From contig NZ_CP083564.1 of the NCBI RefSeq assembly GCF_025143985.1, forward strand, positions 1,117,501 to 1,181,500: DNA of 64,000 nucleotides, written 5' to 3'. Positions 28,908 through 38,130 of this stretch are shown in pieces. The notes below the pieces were generated by a model that saw only the letters and a list, made by a program, of their open reading frames with translations, ran no database searches and was not told the DNA's origin. The number at the start of each line of letters is the position of its first letter. Positions within the stretch are counted from its first letter, which is position 1. The DNA comes from Sulfitobacter sp. W027. Its GTDB lineage: Bacteria; Pseudomonadota; Alphaproteobacteria; Rhodobacterales; Rhodobacteraceae. Made by a program: the position numbers and the translations under genes.

Positions 28908-30782
28908 TCAACTGACGCGACGCATGCCCATGACACGCGCCCGTTTGCGCGGATCACTGTCAAAAAGCGCGGCGAGCTGCTCGGTCATCGCCCCCGCCAA
29001 CTGATCCACATCCGTAATCGTCACGGCACGGTCGTAATATCGCGTCACATCATGGCCGATGCCAATCGCCAGCAGTTCCACCGCGCGGCGTTTTTCGACC
29101 ATGGCGATCACATCGCGGAGATGTTTTTCCAGATAGCTGGCCGGGTTCACCGATAGCGTGCTGTCATCCACCGGGGCACCGTCCGAGATCACCATCAGGA
29201 TCTTGCGCGCCTCATGCCGTGCCAACATGCGACGGTGCGCCCATTCCAGCGCCTCGCCGTCGATATTCTCTTTCAGCAGACCCTCTTTCATCATCAGACC
29301 AAGGTGGTCTCGGGTCCGCCGCCAAGGGGCGTCAGCGGATTTATAGATGATATGCCGCAGATCATTCAGCCGTCCGGGCTGCGCCGGGCGTCCGTCGTTC
29401 AACCACGCCTCCCGCGCCTGACCACCCTTCCACGCACGGGTGGTGAAGCCGAGGATCTCGACCTTCACATTGCAGCGCTCCAAGGTCCGCGCCAAGACAT
29501 CGGCGCAGATCGCAGCGATGGAGATGGGCCGCCCGCGCATGGAGCCGGAGTTATCCAGCAGCAGCGTCACCACGGTGTCGCGGAACTCCGTATCTTTCTC
29601 AACCTTAAAGCTGAGCGGCGTGGTGGGGTTGGCCACCACTCGCGCCAGACGGCCCGCATCCAGCGTGCCTTCCTCAAGGTCAAACTCCCAAGAGCGATTC
29701 TGCTGCGCCTGCAAGCGGCGTTGCAGCTTGTTGGCCAGCCGGCCCACCGCACCTTTGAGAGGCTCAAGTTGCTGATCCAGATAGGCGCGCAGGCGTTCCA
29801 ATTCGATGGGCTCGGCCAGTTCCTCGGCCCCGATCACCTCGTCATGCTCACCCAGATAGACGCGGTACTCTGGGTCGGCGTCTGAGACGGGCGGCGGGGG
29901 CGGCGGGTCCATGGGCGCGTCGCCCTCGGGCATATCGGCCTCGTCGCCCAATTCCTGATCGGCCTCATCATCCATCGAGACCTGCGCCTGACTTTCATCC
30001 TGCTGCTGCTCTTGGCTGTTCTCGGGCGTGCCTTCGGCCTCTTCCTCGTCCTGATCGTCTTGACCGGTGCTGTCAGGGTCTTGCTCTTCCTCAGAACCCT
30101 CTTCGGCCTGATCCTCTTGATCCTCATCCTGTTGGTCGGGGTCGTCGCCCAGCTGATCGCCATAGCCAAGATCAGAGATCATCTTGCGCGCCAACCGTGC
30201 GAAATCGGCCTGATCGGCGAGGCTGCCGTCGAGCCCCTCCAGCGTGCCGCCCGCCTGATCCTCAATAAAGCCGCGCCAAAGCTCCATGGCGTTCTCGGCG
30301 CCTGCAGGCAGCGGACGCCCGGTGGCGAGATGGCGCACCATATAGCCCGCCGCGACGGAGAGCGGCACGTCACTGGCCTGTTTGGCCTGATCGTAGCCCT
30401 TGCGCAGCGCGTCATGTTTGATCTTTACGTCGATATTGCCCGCCGTGCCGGGCATGTCGCGCGCGCCCATCGCCTCGCAACGCGCGGTTTCCATCGCCTC
30501 ATACAGCTCGCGTGCCATGTCGCCTTGGGGCGCATAACGGGCATGGGTCGCGTCATCGTGATAGCGGCGGTTCAGCGCCAGCGCATCGGCGGTGCCGCGG
30601 GCCAGTAAAACCTCCTCGCGGGTCATCCGTCGGCTGACCTGCGGCAGGCGCATCGCATCACCGGAAAGCCCTGAAGGATCAACGGAGTAGCTGACGTTCA
30701 GATCGGCGTCATCGGCCATCACCTTGGTCGCCTCAGCGAGGGCCTTTTTGAACGCGTCAGCGGGGTTGTCGGATTTCTTCAT
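28908..30782 (-). CDS. cobT: Aerobic cobaltochelatase subunit CobT
   Basis: Regulatory/AAA-partner subunit of the CobNST complex that inserts cobalt into hydrogenobyrinic a,c-diamide in aerobic B12 synthesis. The 624 residues have a helical N-terminal part and a very acidic middle (about 205-290, runs of E, D and Q). The C-terminal von Willebrand A domain has the MIDAS motif D410-N-S-G-S414. An AAAGG precedes the ATG. cobS is encoded on the same strand upstream but is separated by a gene on the opposite strand. cobN is not in the window. Confidence 0.95.
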   Translation of the reverse strand: MKKSDNPADAFKKALAEATKVMADDADLNVSYSVDPSGLSGDAMRLPQVSRRMTREEVLLARGTADALALNRRYHDDATHARYAPQGDMARELYEAMETARCEAMGARDMPGTAGNIDVKIKHDALRKGYDQAKQASDVPLSVAAGYMVRHLATGRPLPAGAENAMELWRGFIEDQAGGTLEGLDGSLADQADFARLARKMISDLGYGDQLGDDPDQQDEDQEDQAEEGSEEEQDPDSTGQDDQDEEEAEGTPENSQEQQQDESQAQVSMDDEADQELGDEADMPEGDAPMDPPPPPPVSDADPEYRVYLGEHDEVIGAEELAEPIELERLRAYLDQQLEPLKGAVGRLANKLQRRLQAQQNRSWEFDLEEGTLDAGRLARVVANPTTPLSFKVEKDTEFRDTVVTLLLDNSGSMRGRPISIAAICADVLARTLERCNVKVEILGFTTRAWKGGQAREAWLNDGRPAQPGRLNDLRHIIYKSADAPWRRTRDHLGLMMKEGLLKENIDGEALEWAHRRMLARHEARKILMVISDGAPVDDSTLSVNPASYLEKHLRDVIAMVEKRRAVELLAIGIGHDVTRYYDRAVTITDVDQLAGAMTEQLAALFDSDPRKRARVMGMRRVS

Positions 30783-30997
30783 GAGCCCATGCCTTTGTCA
30801 GCTTTGATAAGAGGTTTGGCAGGTTTTCGCAGAAGGGTCAAAGGGGCAGGGCCAGTGCACAAAATGCGCCAGTTTCCGCCCATGTCACCCGCTAAGCGGG
30901 AACCCCCAGCCCAAGATCAGCATTTCCCCAGCAGTCGACGCACCGGTGCCTCTCTGAACCCTGGCAGCAACGCGTCTCAGCAAGTAGGAGTAAGGAA

Positions 30998-31843
30998 ATG
31001 ACCAATTTCATGCAACATGCGAGCCGTCTGGCCATGATCGCTGTTTTGGGTGCCGTCCCTCTGGCCGCCACCGCGCAGGACGCCACAAAGCCCGCGACTG
31101 ACGAAGCCACCGCCGAAGCGCCTCAGACCGATGAGGCAACACAGAGCGGTGAGGCCACAGCGCGCGATGATGCGGTAGAGGCCGAGACGGAGACCGACAC
31201 TGCCGAAGCGCCCGAAGGCGATGCGGAAATGGAAGCCGATACGGCTGAAGCGCCTGAGGCTGACGCCGAGATGGAGGCCGATACCGCAGAGGCACCTGAC
31301 ACGGACGCCGCCACCGATAGTGCCGAAGCACCGGCTACGACAGAGCCGATGACTGAAGACACGGCCGAGGCTCCGGCGACAGAGCCGATGAGCGATACCA
31401 CAGCCCCCGCTGACGCAACCGCCGAAGCTCCGGCAGAGGAAATTGCCAAGCCGGTAGAAGGTCAGATCACCATGCAGAGCGAGAACACGATTCTTGCCGA
31501 CGATCTAATTGGCAGCAACGTCTATTCCGACGCCGGTGAAAAAATCGGCGATGTGGAAGATCTGATCGTCAATCTTGATGGCACCGTCGAAGGTGTTGTG
31601 ATCGGTGTCGGTGGTTTCCTCGGCATGGGTGAAAAGTGGGTAGCTGTAAAAATGGACAGCCTGTCGACCATGACGGACGAAAGCGGCACGCTGCGTCTGG
31701 TGTCTTCGGCCACCAAGACCGACCTTGAGGCCGCGGAAGCGTTCAAAACCGCGCAGGATATGGAAGCCGAGCAGCAAGCGCTTGAGAATGCTGCCCCGCA
31801 AGACCCCAATGCGGTCGGTACTGAGACTGCGCCTGCCAACTAA
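30998..31843 (+). CDS. Exported PRC-barrel domain protein with acidic repeats
   Basis: A 281-residue precursor. Residues 1-26 are a signal peptide (ALGA-type hydrophobic core ending ATA). Residues 27-155 are low-complexity and strongly acidic, with TAEAP repeated and two nearly identical 14-residue units (31199-31240 and 31241-31282). Residues about 160-230 form a PRC-barrel (NVYSDAGEKIGDVEDLIVN, then VGGFLGMGEKWVAV). A charged tail follows. PRC-barrels bind partners in photosynthetic reaction centres, ribosome maturation and some envelope proteins; the role here is unknown. The start has GGAGTAAGGA just upstream. It lies alone on the plus strand between cobT and cobS, ending in a bidirectional terminator. 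Confidence 0.85.
   Translation: MTNFMQHASRLAMIAVLGAVPLAATAQDATKPATDEATAEAPQTDEATQSGEATARDDAVEAETETDTAEAPEGDAEMEADTAEAPEADAEMEADTAEAPDTDAATDSAEAPATTEPMTEDTAEAPATEPMSDTTAPADATAEAPAEEIAKPVEGQITMQSENTILADDLIGSNVYSDAGEKIGDVEDLIVNLDGTVEGVVIGVGGFLGMGEKWVAVKMDSLSTMTDESGTLRLVSSATKTDLEAAEAFKTAQDMEAEQQALENAAPQDPNAVGTETAPAN
31199..31282 (+). repeat. Two tandem 42-base coding repeats in the PRC-barrel gene
   Basis: Each unit encodes TAEAPE(G/A)DAEMEAD; a third, degenerate unit follows (TAEAPDTDAATDS). The protein repeats differ at one position while the DNA has several synonymous changes, so the amino-acid pattern seems to be kept. Confidence 0.75.
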
Positions 31844-31866
31844 ACTATGGCCAGAGGCGGAACGAA

Positions 31867-31899
31867 AAAGGAGCGCTGATATCAGCGCTCCTTTATTTT
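31867..31899. terminator. Bidirectional terminator between the PRC-barrel gene and cobS
   Basis: A perfect 28-base palindrome (31867-31894, AAAGGAGCGCTGAT and its complement) is followed by TATTTTT on the plus strand and by a TTTTTCGTT stretch on the minus strand. It lies between two convergent stops and can end both transcripts. Confidence 0.85.
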
Positions 31900-31919
31900 T
31901 GTCCGACGGTCTTTGCGGA

Positions 31920-32906
31920 TCAGCCCAGACTTAGGCTCGCCGCGCTCTCGGGCAGTTCCTCGTCAAACAGGCGCTGGTAGAACTCCGCCACGGTCTGGCG
32001 CTCTAACTCGTCACATTTGTTGAGGAAGGACAGGCGGAAGGCATAGCCCACGTTGCGGAAGATTTCCGCGTTCTGCGCCCATGCGATGACGGTCCGCGGG
32101 CTCATCACCGTCGACAGCTCGCCATTCATGAAAGCGGTCCGGGTCAGGTCGGCCACCGTGACCATCTGCTTGAGGGTCTTGCGGCCCTTTTCAGTATTGT
32201 AATGCGGGTTTTTGGCCAGCACGATCGCGGTCTCGGCGTCTATGCTGAGGTAGTTCAACGTAGCGACGAGCGACCAACGGTCCATCTGCGCTTGGTTGAT
32301 CTGCTGGGTGCCATGGTAAAGACCCGTGGTGTCGCCCAGACCGACGGTGTTGGCCGTGGCGAAAAGGCGGAAGTAGGGGTGCGGAGTGATGATCTCGTTC
32401 TGGTCCATCAGGGTCAGCTTGCCGTCATGCTCCAGCACGCGTTGGATCACGAACATCACATCGGCGCGGCCCGCGTCATATTCATCGAACACGATCGCTG
32501 TCGGGTTGCGCAGTGCCCAAGGAAGAATGCCTTCGTGGAATTCAGTAACCTGCTTGCCGTCGCGCAGTTTGATCGCGTCTTTGCCGATCAGGTCGATCCG
32601 GCTGATGTGACTGTCGAGGTTGACGCGCACGGTGGGCCAGTTCAGCAGCGCGGCGACCTGTTCGATATGGGTCGATTTGCCGGTTCCGTGGTAGCCTTGG
32701 ATCATCACACGACGGTTGTGGGTAAAACCCGCAAGGATCGCCAGCGTGGTGTCGGGGTCAAACTTATAGGTGCTGTCGATGTCCGGCACGCGGTTGGTAC
32801 GCTCAGGGAAACCCTTGACGATCATATCGGAGTCGATGCCGAAAACGTCGCGCACCGAAAGCTCTTCGGTGGGTCTCATGTTCTGTTCCAGTGCGCCGTC
32901 AGCCAT
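31920..32906 (-). CDS. cobS: Aerobic cobaltochelatase subunit CobS
   Basis: AAA+ ATPase (MoxR-like) of the CobNST cobalt chelatase. The 328 residues have the Walker A loop G71-YHGTGKST79, Walker [11 protein letters not shown], the sensor ATANT and a C-terminal lid region. The N-terminal [16 protein letters not shown] segment is typical of CobS. AAAGGA lies about nine bases before the chosen ATG; an ATG nine codons in is an alternative. Works with CobT in an ATP-dependent ring complex in the cytoplasm. Confidence 0.95.
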   Translation of the reverse strand: MADGALEQNMRPTEELSVRDVFGIDSDMIVKGFPERTNRVPDIDSTYKFDPDTTLAILAGFTHNRRVMIQGYHGTGKSTHIEQVAALLNWPTVRVNLDSHISRIDLIGKDAIKLRDGKQVTEFHEGILPWALRNPTAIVFDEYDAGRADVMFVIQRVLEHDGKLTLMDQNEIITPHPYFRLFATANTVGLGDTTGLYHGTQQINQAQMDRWSLVATLNYLSIDAETAIVLAKNPHYNTEKGRKTLKQMVTVADLTRTAFMNGELSTVMSPRTVIAWAQNAEIFRNVGYAFRLSFLNKCDELERQTVAEFYQRLFDEELPESAASLSLG

Positions 32907-33037
32907 CGCTCGTCATCCTTTTTCTCAGGCGCGGAGTTCGGGCCGCGCGCGTATCTGGTGCAACATATCGTGCCTATCCGCAAGGGGAAGGGGGCAACTG
33001 GCATTATCCGCAAGCACCCATTGGTCTGGCGCTTGGA

Positions 33038-33664
33038 TCAGTCCTTAAAGTTGCGGCTGCCCTTGATCTGATCCCAAGCCCAAACCACCAGCTGCAACTG
33101 CTCTTCCTGACTGCGGTCGCCGCCGTTCATGTCAGGGTGCAGCACCTTGATGAGCGCTTTGTAGGATTTGCGCACCTCAGGCTTGGTCCAAGTGTCCTTG
33201 GCCTCCAAAATTTCGATCGCGCGGCGCTCGGTCGGGGGCAGGCGGCGGCCCGCTTGCTGGCCTTTGCCCGGGTTCTGGGTGGCGTTCTTGCCCAAGACCT
33301 GATGCGGGTCTTCGATGCCAAGACGCGCCCATGCGCGCTGCTCAGGATCGCCGAGCGGCTTGGTGGTCCGCTCCCAAACCTTGTCCTTGGACATTTGTGC
33401 GTTCAACTCAGCCTCAGTGGTGCCGTCAAAGAAGCTCCACTTGGAGTTATATTCGCGTACGTGCTGCTGGCAGAACCAGAAGTAATCATCCAGCACATCC
33501 GGCGCTTTCGGCGCGCGGAACTTGCCCGCTTCCTCGCAGCCCTCATGGTCGCAAATCCGGGTCGAGGTTTCCGAAGCCCCGGACATGCCGCGACGGCCGC
33601 GGGGGTTTTTCTTTTTGGACGACGACACGGACATGTCGAATCCGAAGGGATCAGCTTTTGGCAT
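33038..33664 (-). CDS. J-domain (DnaJ-like) protein with a putative zinc site
   Basis: A 208-residue soluble protein with a C-terminal J domain containing the Hsp70-activating H176-P-D178. The middle carries C-x4-C (CDHEGC) and, about 35 residues later, C-x2-H (FCQQH), a plausible zinc-binding set. It has no glycine-rich or substrate-binding DnaJ parts, so it is a class III J protein. I chose the start MPKADPFGF with GGAAAGG upstream; the frame is open another 40 codons, but these would enter the divergent bolA promoter. Its DnaK-recruiting task is unknown. Confidence 0.88.
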   Translation of the reverse strand: MPKADPFGFDMSVSSSKKKNPRGRRGMSGASETSTRICDHEGCEEAGKFRAPKAPDVLDDYFWFCQQHVREYNSKWSFFDGTTEAELNAQMSKDKVWERTTKPLGDPEQRAWARLGIEDPHQVLGKNATQNPGKGQQAGRRLPPTERRAIEILEAKDTWTKPEVRKSYKALIKVLHPDMNGGDRSQEEQLQLVVWAWDQIKGSRNFKD

Positions 33665-33741
33665 GTGGATAGACCTTTCCGACTCAGGCCGGTCACCATA
33701 TACCCTGCGTCGCAGGATTGAAGGGGGCCGAGGTAAAAAAC

Positions 33742-33999
33742 ATGTCGACAACACAAGAGATTTCAGACCGGCTGGAAGCCGCATTTGCGCCGCGAGAATT
33801 GGATGTGGTGGATGACAGCGAAAGCCATCGCGGTCATGCCGGGTTTCAAGAAGGGGGCGAAAGCCACTTTAACGTGCGCATCCGTTCAGAGCGTTTCAAG
33901 GGTCAGAACCGGCTGGCGCGGCACCGTGCGGTGCACAATGCCTTGGGGCCGGATCTGATGGGGCGCATTCATGCGCTGGCGCTGGATCTGGACGAATAA
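33742..33999 (+). CDS. BolA-family protein
   Basis: An 85-residue protein with the BolA fold signature: the ESHRGHAGF loop, SHFNVRIRSERF and the helix NRLARHRAVHNAL. BolA proteins pair with monothiol glutaredoxins around a [2Fe-2S] cluster and affect iron handling, envelope and stress responses. I chose ATG 33742 with GAGG eight bases upstream. It is divergent from the J-domain gene with 77 bases between starts, and convergent with the DUF4177 gene. Confidence 0.92.
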   Translation: MSTTQEISDRLEAAFAPRELDVVDDSESHRGHAGFQEGGESHFNVRIRSERFKGQNRLARHRAVHNALGPDLMGRIHALALDLDE

Positions 34000-34008
34000 G
34001 GCCCGTTC

Positions 34009-34509
34009 TCAGGGCTTTGATTTATCCTCATCTTCGTCGGTTTTTTCCGGCGAAGATGCTTCCGACGCTTCCTTTGCCGAGGTGCCGGAGAGAAAGGCAG
34101 GAGGTGTCGCCACTTCGGCGGGTTCCTCTTTTACGGGCGCGTCATCCTCAGGCGTGATGGAGGCGGGTGCATCGGCCTGAAGCGCCGTGTCGTCGCCTTC
34201 AATCGTGGCGGCCAGTGCAGGTGTTGCAGCAACGGCGGGGGACGGCAGCAGATCGGTATCGTCCGGCTGGCTGGCCGCATTTGCCAAGCGGCGGAACACC
34301 AGCACATTGCGCCATTCTGTCGTCGTTGAGGTCAGGCCAGACCGTTCTTGCGACGGCAGCGTTTCGGCCCGCTGGTACTCCCAGCCCTCGGCGGCCTGTT
34401 CGTTCAGACACTCTTCCAACGTATTGGCAAAGCGCGCCTCGGGGGCTTTCAGACCTTTGGTCTTCTGCCCTTTGGTGGGGGCGGGAAGAATCTTGTATTC
34501 GTAGCGCAT
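34009..34509 (-). CDS. DUF4177 protein with long acidic tail
   Basis: A 166-residue protein. Residues 1-75 match DUF4177 (MRYEYKILPAP start, LEECLNEQAAEGWEYQRAE, then WRNVLVFRR), a small alpha/beta fold of unknown function. Residues 76-166 are low-complexity, rich in A, P, E and D, and end in a KTDEDEDKSKP tail, so probably disordered. There is no signal peptide or membrane helix. A GAGG precedes the ATG. It follows gatB and the thioesterase on the same strand after a 45-base gap and could share their transcript. Confidence 0.82.
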   Translation of the reverse strand: MRYEYKILPAPTKGQKTKGLKAPEARFANTLEECLNEQAAEGWEYQRAETLPSQERSGLTSTTTEWRNVLVFRRLANAASQPDDTDLLPSPAVAATPALAATIEGDDTALQADAPASITPEDDAPVKEEPAEVATPPAFLSGTSAKEASEASSPEKTDEDEDKSKP

Positions 34510-34554
34510 ATTGACCTCGGCAGTTTTGGCGACATGAGCCGCGTCAGGTGAATT

Positions 34555-35040
34555 TCAGGCGATTTTGCGGCGGATGCCGATGCTCCGTCCCGCTTGCGCC
34601 GGTTTGGGCAATTGGGCGTGGATACGGCGCATCTCTTCAAGACGTGTCAGGATATGCTGCGGCATGGGGGCCACCCGCGGCCCGGACTGATCCACATGCA
34701 GCGTCAGCCCCTCGGCGGTAGCGGCGAGCCAACCGTCGACGTGCCAAAGCTCCTGAAAACTGTGAAATCGCTTCTCGTCATGGTCGAGCAATTGGAAGGT
34801 CGTATAGACGCGGTCACCCTCATGCAGCTCGCGCAGATAGCAGACGTGGAATTCGGCCACATAGGTGGTGCAGCCCGTGCGCTGGTATTCTGGCCCCAGA
34901 CCGATTTCGCCATAGGCTTGGTCAACGCCCTGATCGAACAGGACGTTGTAATAGGCCATGTTCAAATGACCATTGAAGTCGATCCATTCGGGGAGAACCG
35001 TCATCTCGTCCGAACGGAAGGGGACCGGGGCGTCGCTCAT
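34555..35040 (-). CDS. Hotdog-fold acyl-CoA thioesterase
   Basis: A 161-residue single hotdog domain. The segment [24 protein letters not shown] has the D-x-N-G-H-M/L-N pattern of 4HBT-type thioesterases, with the catalytic aspartate in the first part of the fold. By eye it resembles betainyl-CoA thioesterases of carnitine breakdown, but no carnitine genes are near. The start overlaps the gatB stop (ATGA), so it is translationally coupled to gatB. The substrate is unproven. Confidence 0.85.
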   Translation of the reverse strand: MSDAPVPFRSDEMTVLPEWIDFNGHLNMAYYNVLFDQGVDQAYGEIGLGPEYQRTGCTTYVAEFHVCYLRELHEGDRVYTTFQLLDHDEKRFHSFQELWHVDGWLAATAEGLTLHVDQSGPRVAPMPQHILTRLEEMRRIHAQLPKPAQAGRSIGIRRKIA

Positions 35041-36551
35041 TGCAGGGCGAGCTTGCGCGACACGATTTCGTTGACCGCCTTGGGGTTGGCCTTGCCGCCT
35101 GTGGCTTTCATCACCTGACCGACGAACCAACCCGCGAGCTTCGGGTTCTGCTGCGCCTTGGCGACTTGATCGGGGTTGGCGGCGATGATTTCATCCACTG
35201 CCGTTTCAATCGCCCTGGTGTCTGTGACCTGCTTCAGGCCCTCGGTCTCGACGATCTCTGCCGGGTCGCGGCCAGTTGTATAGGTGATTTCAAAGACTTC
35301 CTTGGCGATCTTGCCAGAAATCGCATCTGACGCGATCAGATCGACGATGCTGCCAAGCTGCGCCGGGGTGACCGGGCTTTCGGTGATGCCCTTGTCGTCT
35401 TTCTTCAGACGACCGAAGAGTTCGTTGATCACCCAGTTCGCGGCCATCTTGCCATCACGGCCCTGCGCCACGGCCTCAAAATAGCCCGCGCTGTCGAGGT
35501 CAGCGGTCAGAACGGAAGCGTCATAGTCGCTCAGCCCGAAGTCACCGATAAACCGCGCTTTTTTCTGGTCGGGCAGTTCCGGCAGGTTCGCAGCAATCTC
35601 ATCCACCCAAGCCTGCTCGATCTCCAGCGGCAGCAGATCGGGGTCGGGGAAGTAGCGGTAGTCATGCGCTTCTTCCTTGGAACGCATGGAGCGTGTCTCT
35701 TGCTTGTCGGGGTCAAAGAGACGCGTTTCCTGCACCACTTCGCCACCCGCCTCGACAATCGCGATCTGGCGTTTTGCTTCGACTTCAATGGCTTGCTGGA
35801 TGAAACGCATGGAGTTCATGTTCTTGATCTCGCAACGGGTCCCTAGGTGAGAGAAGTCCTGCGTTTCCTGATATTTCTCATATTGTCCGACACGGCAGAT
35901 CGACACGTTCACATCCGCGCGCATCGCGCCTGACTGCATGTCGCCGTTGCAGGTGCCCAAGTAACGCAGGATCTGGCGCAGTTTGCCAAGGTAGGCGGCG
36001 GCCTCTTCAGGCCCGCGGATGTCGGGGCGCGAGACGATTTCCATCAGGCAGACGCCGGTACGGTTCAGGTCCACAAAAGACATGTTCGGGTCCATGTCGT
36101 GGATCGACTTACCCGCGTCCTGCTCCATATGGATGCGCTCGATCCGCACCAGACGGGCAGTGCCGTCGCCAAGCTCGACCAGCACTTCGCCTTCGCCTAC
36201 GATGGGCTCGTAGAGCTGGCTGATCTGATAGCCCTGCGGCAGATCGGGGTAGAAGTAGTTCTTGCGGTCGAAAGCGGACTTCAGGTTGATCTCGGCCTTA
36301 AGGCCCAGCCCGGTGCGCACGGCCTGTTCGACGCAATATTCATTGATCACCGGCAGCATCCCCGGCATCGCGGCATCGACAAAGGCCACATTGCTGTTGG
36401 GCTCGGCGCCGAATTGAGTAGACGCGCCCGAGAACAGCTTGGCGTTCGACGCGACCTGCGCGTGGACCTCCATCCCGATGACCAGTTCCCAGTCATGTTT
36501 GGCACCGGCAATCACGCGCGGTTTCGGGGTGTCGTAACTCAGATCAAGCAT
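35037..36551 (-). CDS. gatB: Asp-tRNA(Asn)/Glu-tRNA(Gln) amidotransferase subunit B
   Basis: Subunit of GatCAB that amidates mischarged Glu-tRNA(Gln) or Asp-tRNA(Asn); GatB carries the kinase/ammonia-accepting site and the tRNA-binding tail. The 504 residues contain [29 protein letters not shown] and the helical C-terminal YqeY-like domain. GAAGG lies upstream of the ATG. gatA and gatC are not in the window. The stop overlaps the thioesterase start. Confidence 0.97.
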   Translation of the reverse strand: MLDLSYDTPKPRVIAGAKHDWELVIGMEVHAQVASNAKLFSGASTQFGAEPNSNVAFVDAAMPGMLPVINEYCVEQAVRTGLGLKAEINLKSAFDRKNYFYPDLPQGYQISQLYEPIVGEGEVLVELGDGTARLVRIERIHMEQDAGKSIHDMDPNMSFVDLNRTGVCLMEIVSRPDIRGPEEAAAYLGKLRQILRYLGTCNGDMQSGAMRADVNVSICRVGQYEKYQETQDFSHLGTRCEIKNMNSMRFIQQAIEVEAKRQIAIVEAGGEVVQETRLFDPDKQETRSMRSKEEAHDYRYFPDPDLLPLEIEQAWVDEIAANLPELPDQKKARFIGDFGLSDYDASVLTADLDSAGYFEAVAQGRDGKMAANWVINELFGRLKKDDKGITESPVTPAQLGSIVDLIASDAISGKIAKEVFEITYTTGRDPAEIVETEGLKQVTDTRAIETAVDEIIAANPDQVAKAQQNPKLAGWFVGQVMKATGGKANPKAVNEIVSRKLALQ

Positions 36552-36622
36552 CGCGGCCGCCTTCGGTCAATTGGAACTTGGCCGGTCATACTGGAGCGCC
36601 TGCCGCGCTTCAAGAGGCAGGC

Positions 36623-37897
36623 TTAGCCGGGCAGGGCAATCTGGCGGCGACCTTCGGTGAAAATGACCCGTTTGCCGGCATCAATCTCGCGCTGGAACAG
36701 GCCGGTAATGATGCGCATCGCCTCATCCCTTCCTGAGGCGGCAAAGCGGCTGGCAGAACGAACGCGCAGGTTGTTGTCAAAGCCACGCGCCGCATGGGCC
36801 CAGAGCATCGGGTGCAGTTCGGTCAGGTGATCCCGCACGATCCAGCGCGCGCAATCGGCGATTTCGGCACGTACGGCCCCTGCGGCATCTTCTGAAGGGG
36901 CGGCCTGACCGATTGTATTGGCGCAATAGGCGGCCAGTAGGTTCGCGGTATGGGCATCGGGGCGGCGGGCAAGGATATCGCGCAGCCCTTCGATGAAAAA
37001 CGGCACATCAAGGTTGGCACAGGCCCGCGCATCGCAGCTGATGGCGTCAAACTGCACCCACGTATAGCCGCCCGCGCCCCATGTCTCTTGGGTCCGCGCG
37101 GCAGTGCGGCGGGCCTCGAGTTCCAATTGGTCATAGGAGCCATGCCACCGCGGCAGGAGGTGGTTGCCCATGGCCCGCATGGGGCGCGGGTTTTCGGGGT
37201 TCAGGTCGATGAGCCGCGCGTAGCGATCCGCCACGGCGCGGGCGTCACCGCCGGTTCCCCCAAGCAGGGCACAGTGCGTCGCCGCGAGCAGGGGCGAGCT
37301 GGCTGTGTCCTTGTCGAATGGCGCGAGGATTTGCTCGGCGCGTTCAAAATGCGCCGCGAAGGCCGCGTGGTTGCGGGCGGGCACATCGCTGTCCCAGCCG
37401 GTGCCGCGCCACGCCCAGCCGATGTCCATATGCGCTTGGGCCACAATGACCGCGATGACTTGGTTGCCAACATGGTCAGCCAGCACATGTTCCAAGGCTT
37501 CGATCCCGGCCATCAAAGGCGCGTCGCTGGCCGGTTTACCATCATAAAGCGCATGTTCCGCGGCGAGAATCACATCCGCCCGCGCGCCAAAGGCCATCAA
37601 CTCGGCCACCGGCATCGCCCCCGGCGTCATTTCGTGGTTCATATCGGCGTCATGGAGCAGGACTGCCATCTCCTCCCAGCGTTCTTGGCGCACCAGCCAT
37701 TGCGCGCGGTATTGGTGGCGGTCGCGCTGCATCTCTTCGGCGGTGGGGTCGGGACAGGCGATGCGCAGCAGCGCGTCGCGCGGCGCACGGCGGCGCAGCA
37801 TCGGCATTTCTAGTGGCGCAAGCTCAGGCGCTTGGGGCGCGGTTTTGGCAAAGAACCCTTGCAAGGCGGACGGGATCATATGCGAAATTTTCTTCAT
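36623..37897 (-). CDS. Uncharacterised 424-residue helical protein
   Basis: I do not recognise the family with confidence. The protein is largely helical and rich in A, R and W. It has repeat-like helices (for example NHAAFAAHFERAEQILAPF and GDARAVADRYARLIDLNPENPRP) that look like TPR units. A tryptophan-rich section follows (LLPRWHGSYDQLELEARR, WGAGGYTWVQFDA). It has no signal peptide, membrane helix or catalytic motif. It is transcribed toward gatB with a 71-base gap. Codon usage looks like its neighbours, so recent transfer is not indicated. Confidence 0.7.
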   Translation of the reverse strand: MKKISHMIPSALQGFFAKTAPQAPELAPLEMPMLRRRAPRDALLRIACPDPTAEEMQRDRHQYRAQWLVRQERWEEMAVLLHDADMNHEMTPGAMPVAELMAFGARADVILAAEHALYDGKPASDAPLMAGIEALEHVLADHVGNQVIAVIVAQAHMDIGWAWRGTGWDSDVPARNHAAFAAHFERAEQILAPFDKDTASSPLLAATHCALLGGTGGDARAVADRYARLIDLNPENPRPMRAMGNHLLPRWHGSYDQLELEARRTAARTQETWGAGGYTWVQFDAISCDARACANLDVPFFIEGLRDILARRPDAHTANLLAAYCANTIGQAAPSEDAAGAVRAEIADCARWIVRDHLTELHPMLWAHAARGFDNNLRVRSASRFAASGRDEAMRIITGLFQREIDAGKRVIFTEGRRQIALPG

Positions 37898-38130
37898 CTT
37901 GGGCCGGTCCTGCCTGCTGTTTTCTGATGGTTAAGAATAGCCCGCGTAATGGGGCGGAACCGTGACCGACCTGCGGAGCTTTCGGGAAATTTCTGCAGCG
38001 GGTTGGGGCAGCTTTTGGACTGCCCCAAGGCGACAATCCCGCCGCCCTGCGGCGCGTTGTATTGCGATCAGAGGAAATTTGCCGATCCCAGCCCCCGCCG
38101 CGCTTGCCAAGCGCCCTTTGGGGCGGTCTT

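Noticed and set aside
30888..30900. CCCGC-TAA-GCGGG hairpin upstream of the PRC-barrel gene
   Set aside because: Only five base pairs in GC-rich DNA; expected by chance and without a T run.
33665..33784. 40-codon extension of the J-domain protein
   Set aside because: It runs into the bolA coding region and has no homology-like features; GGAAAGG supports the internal start.
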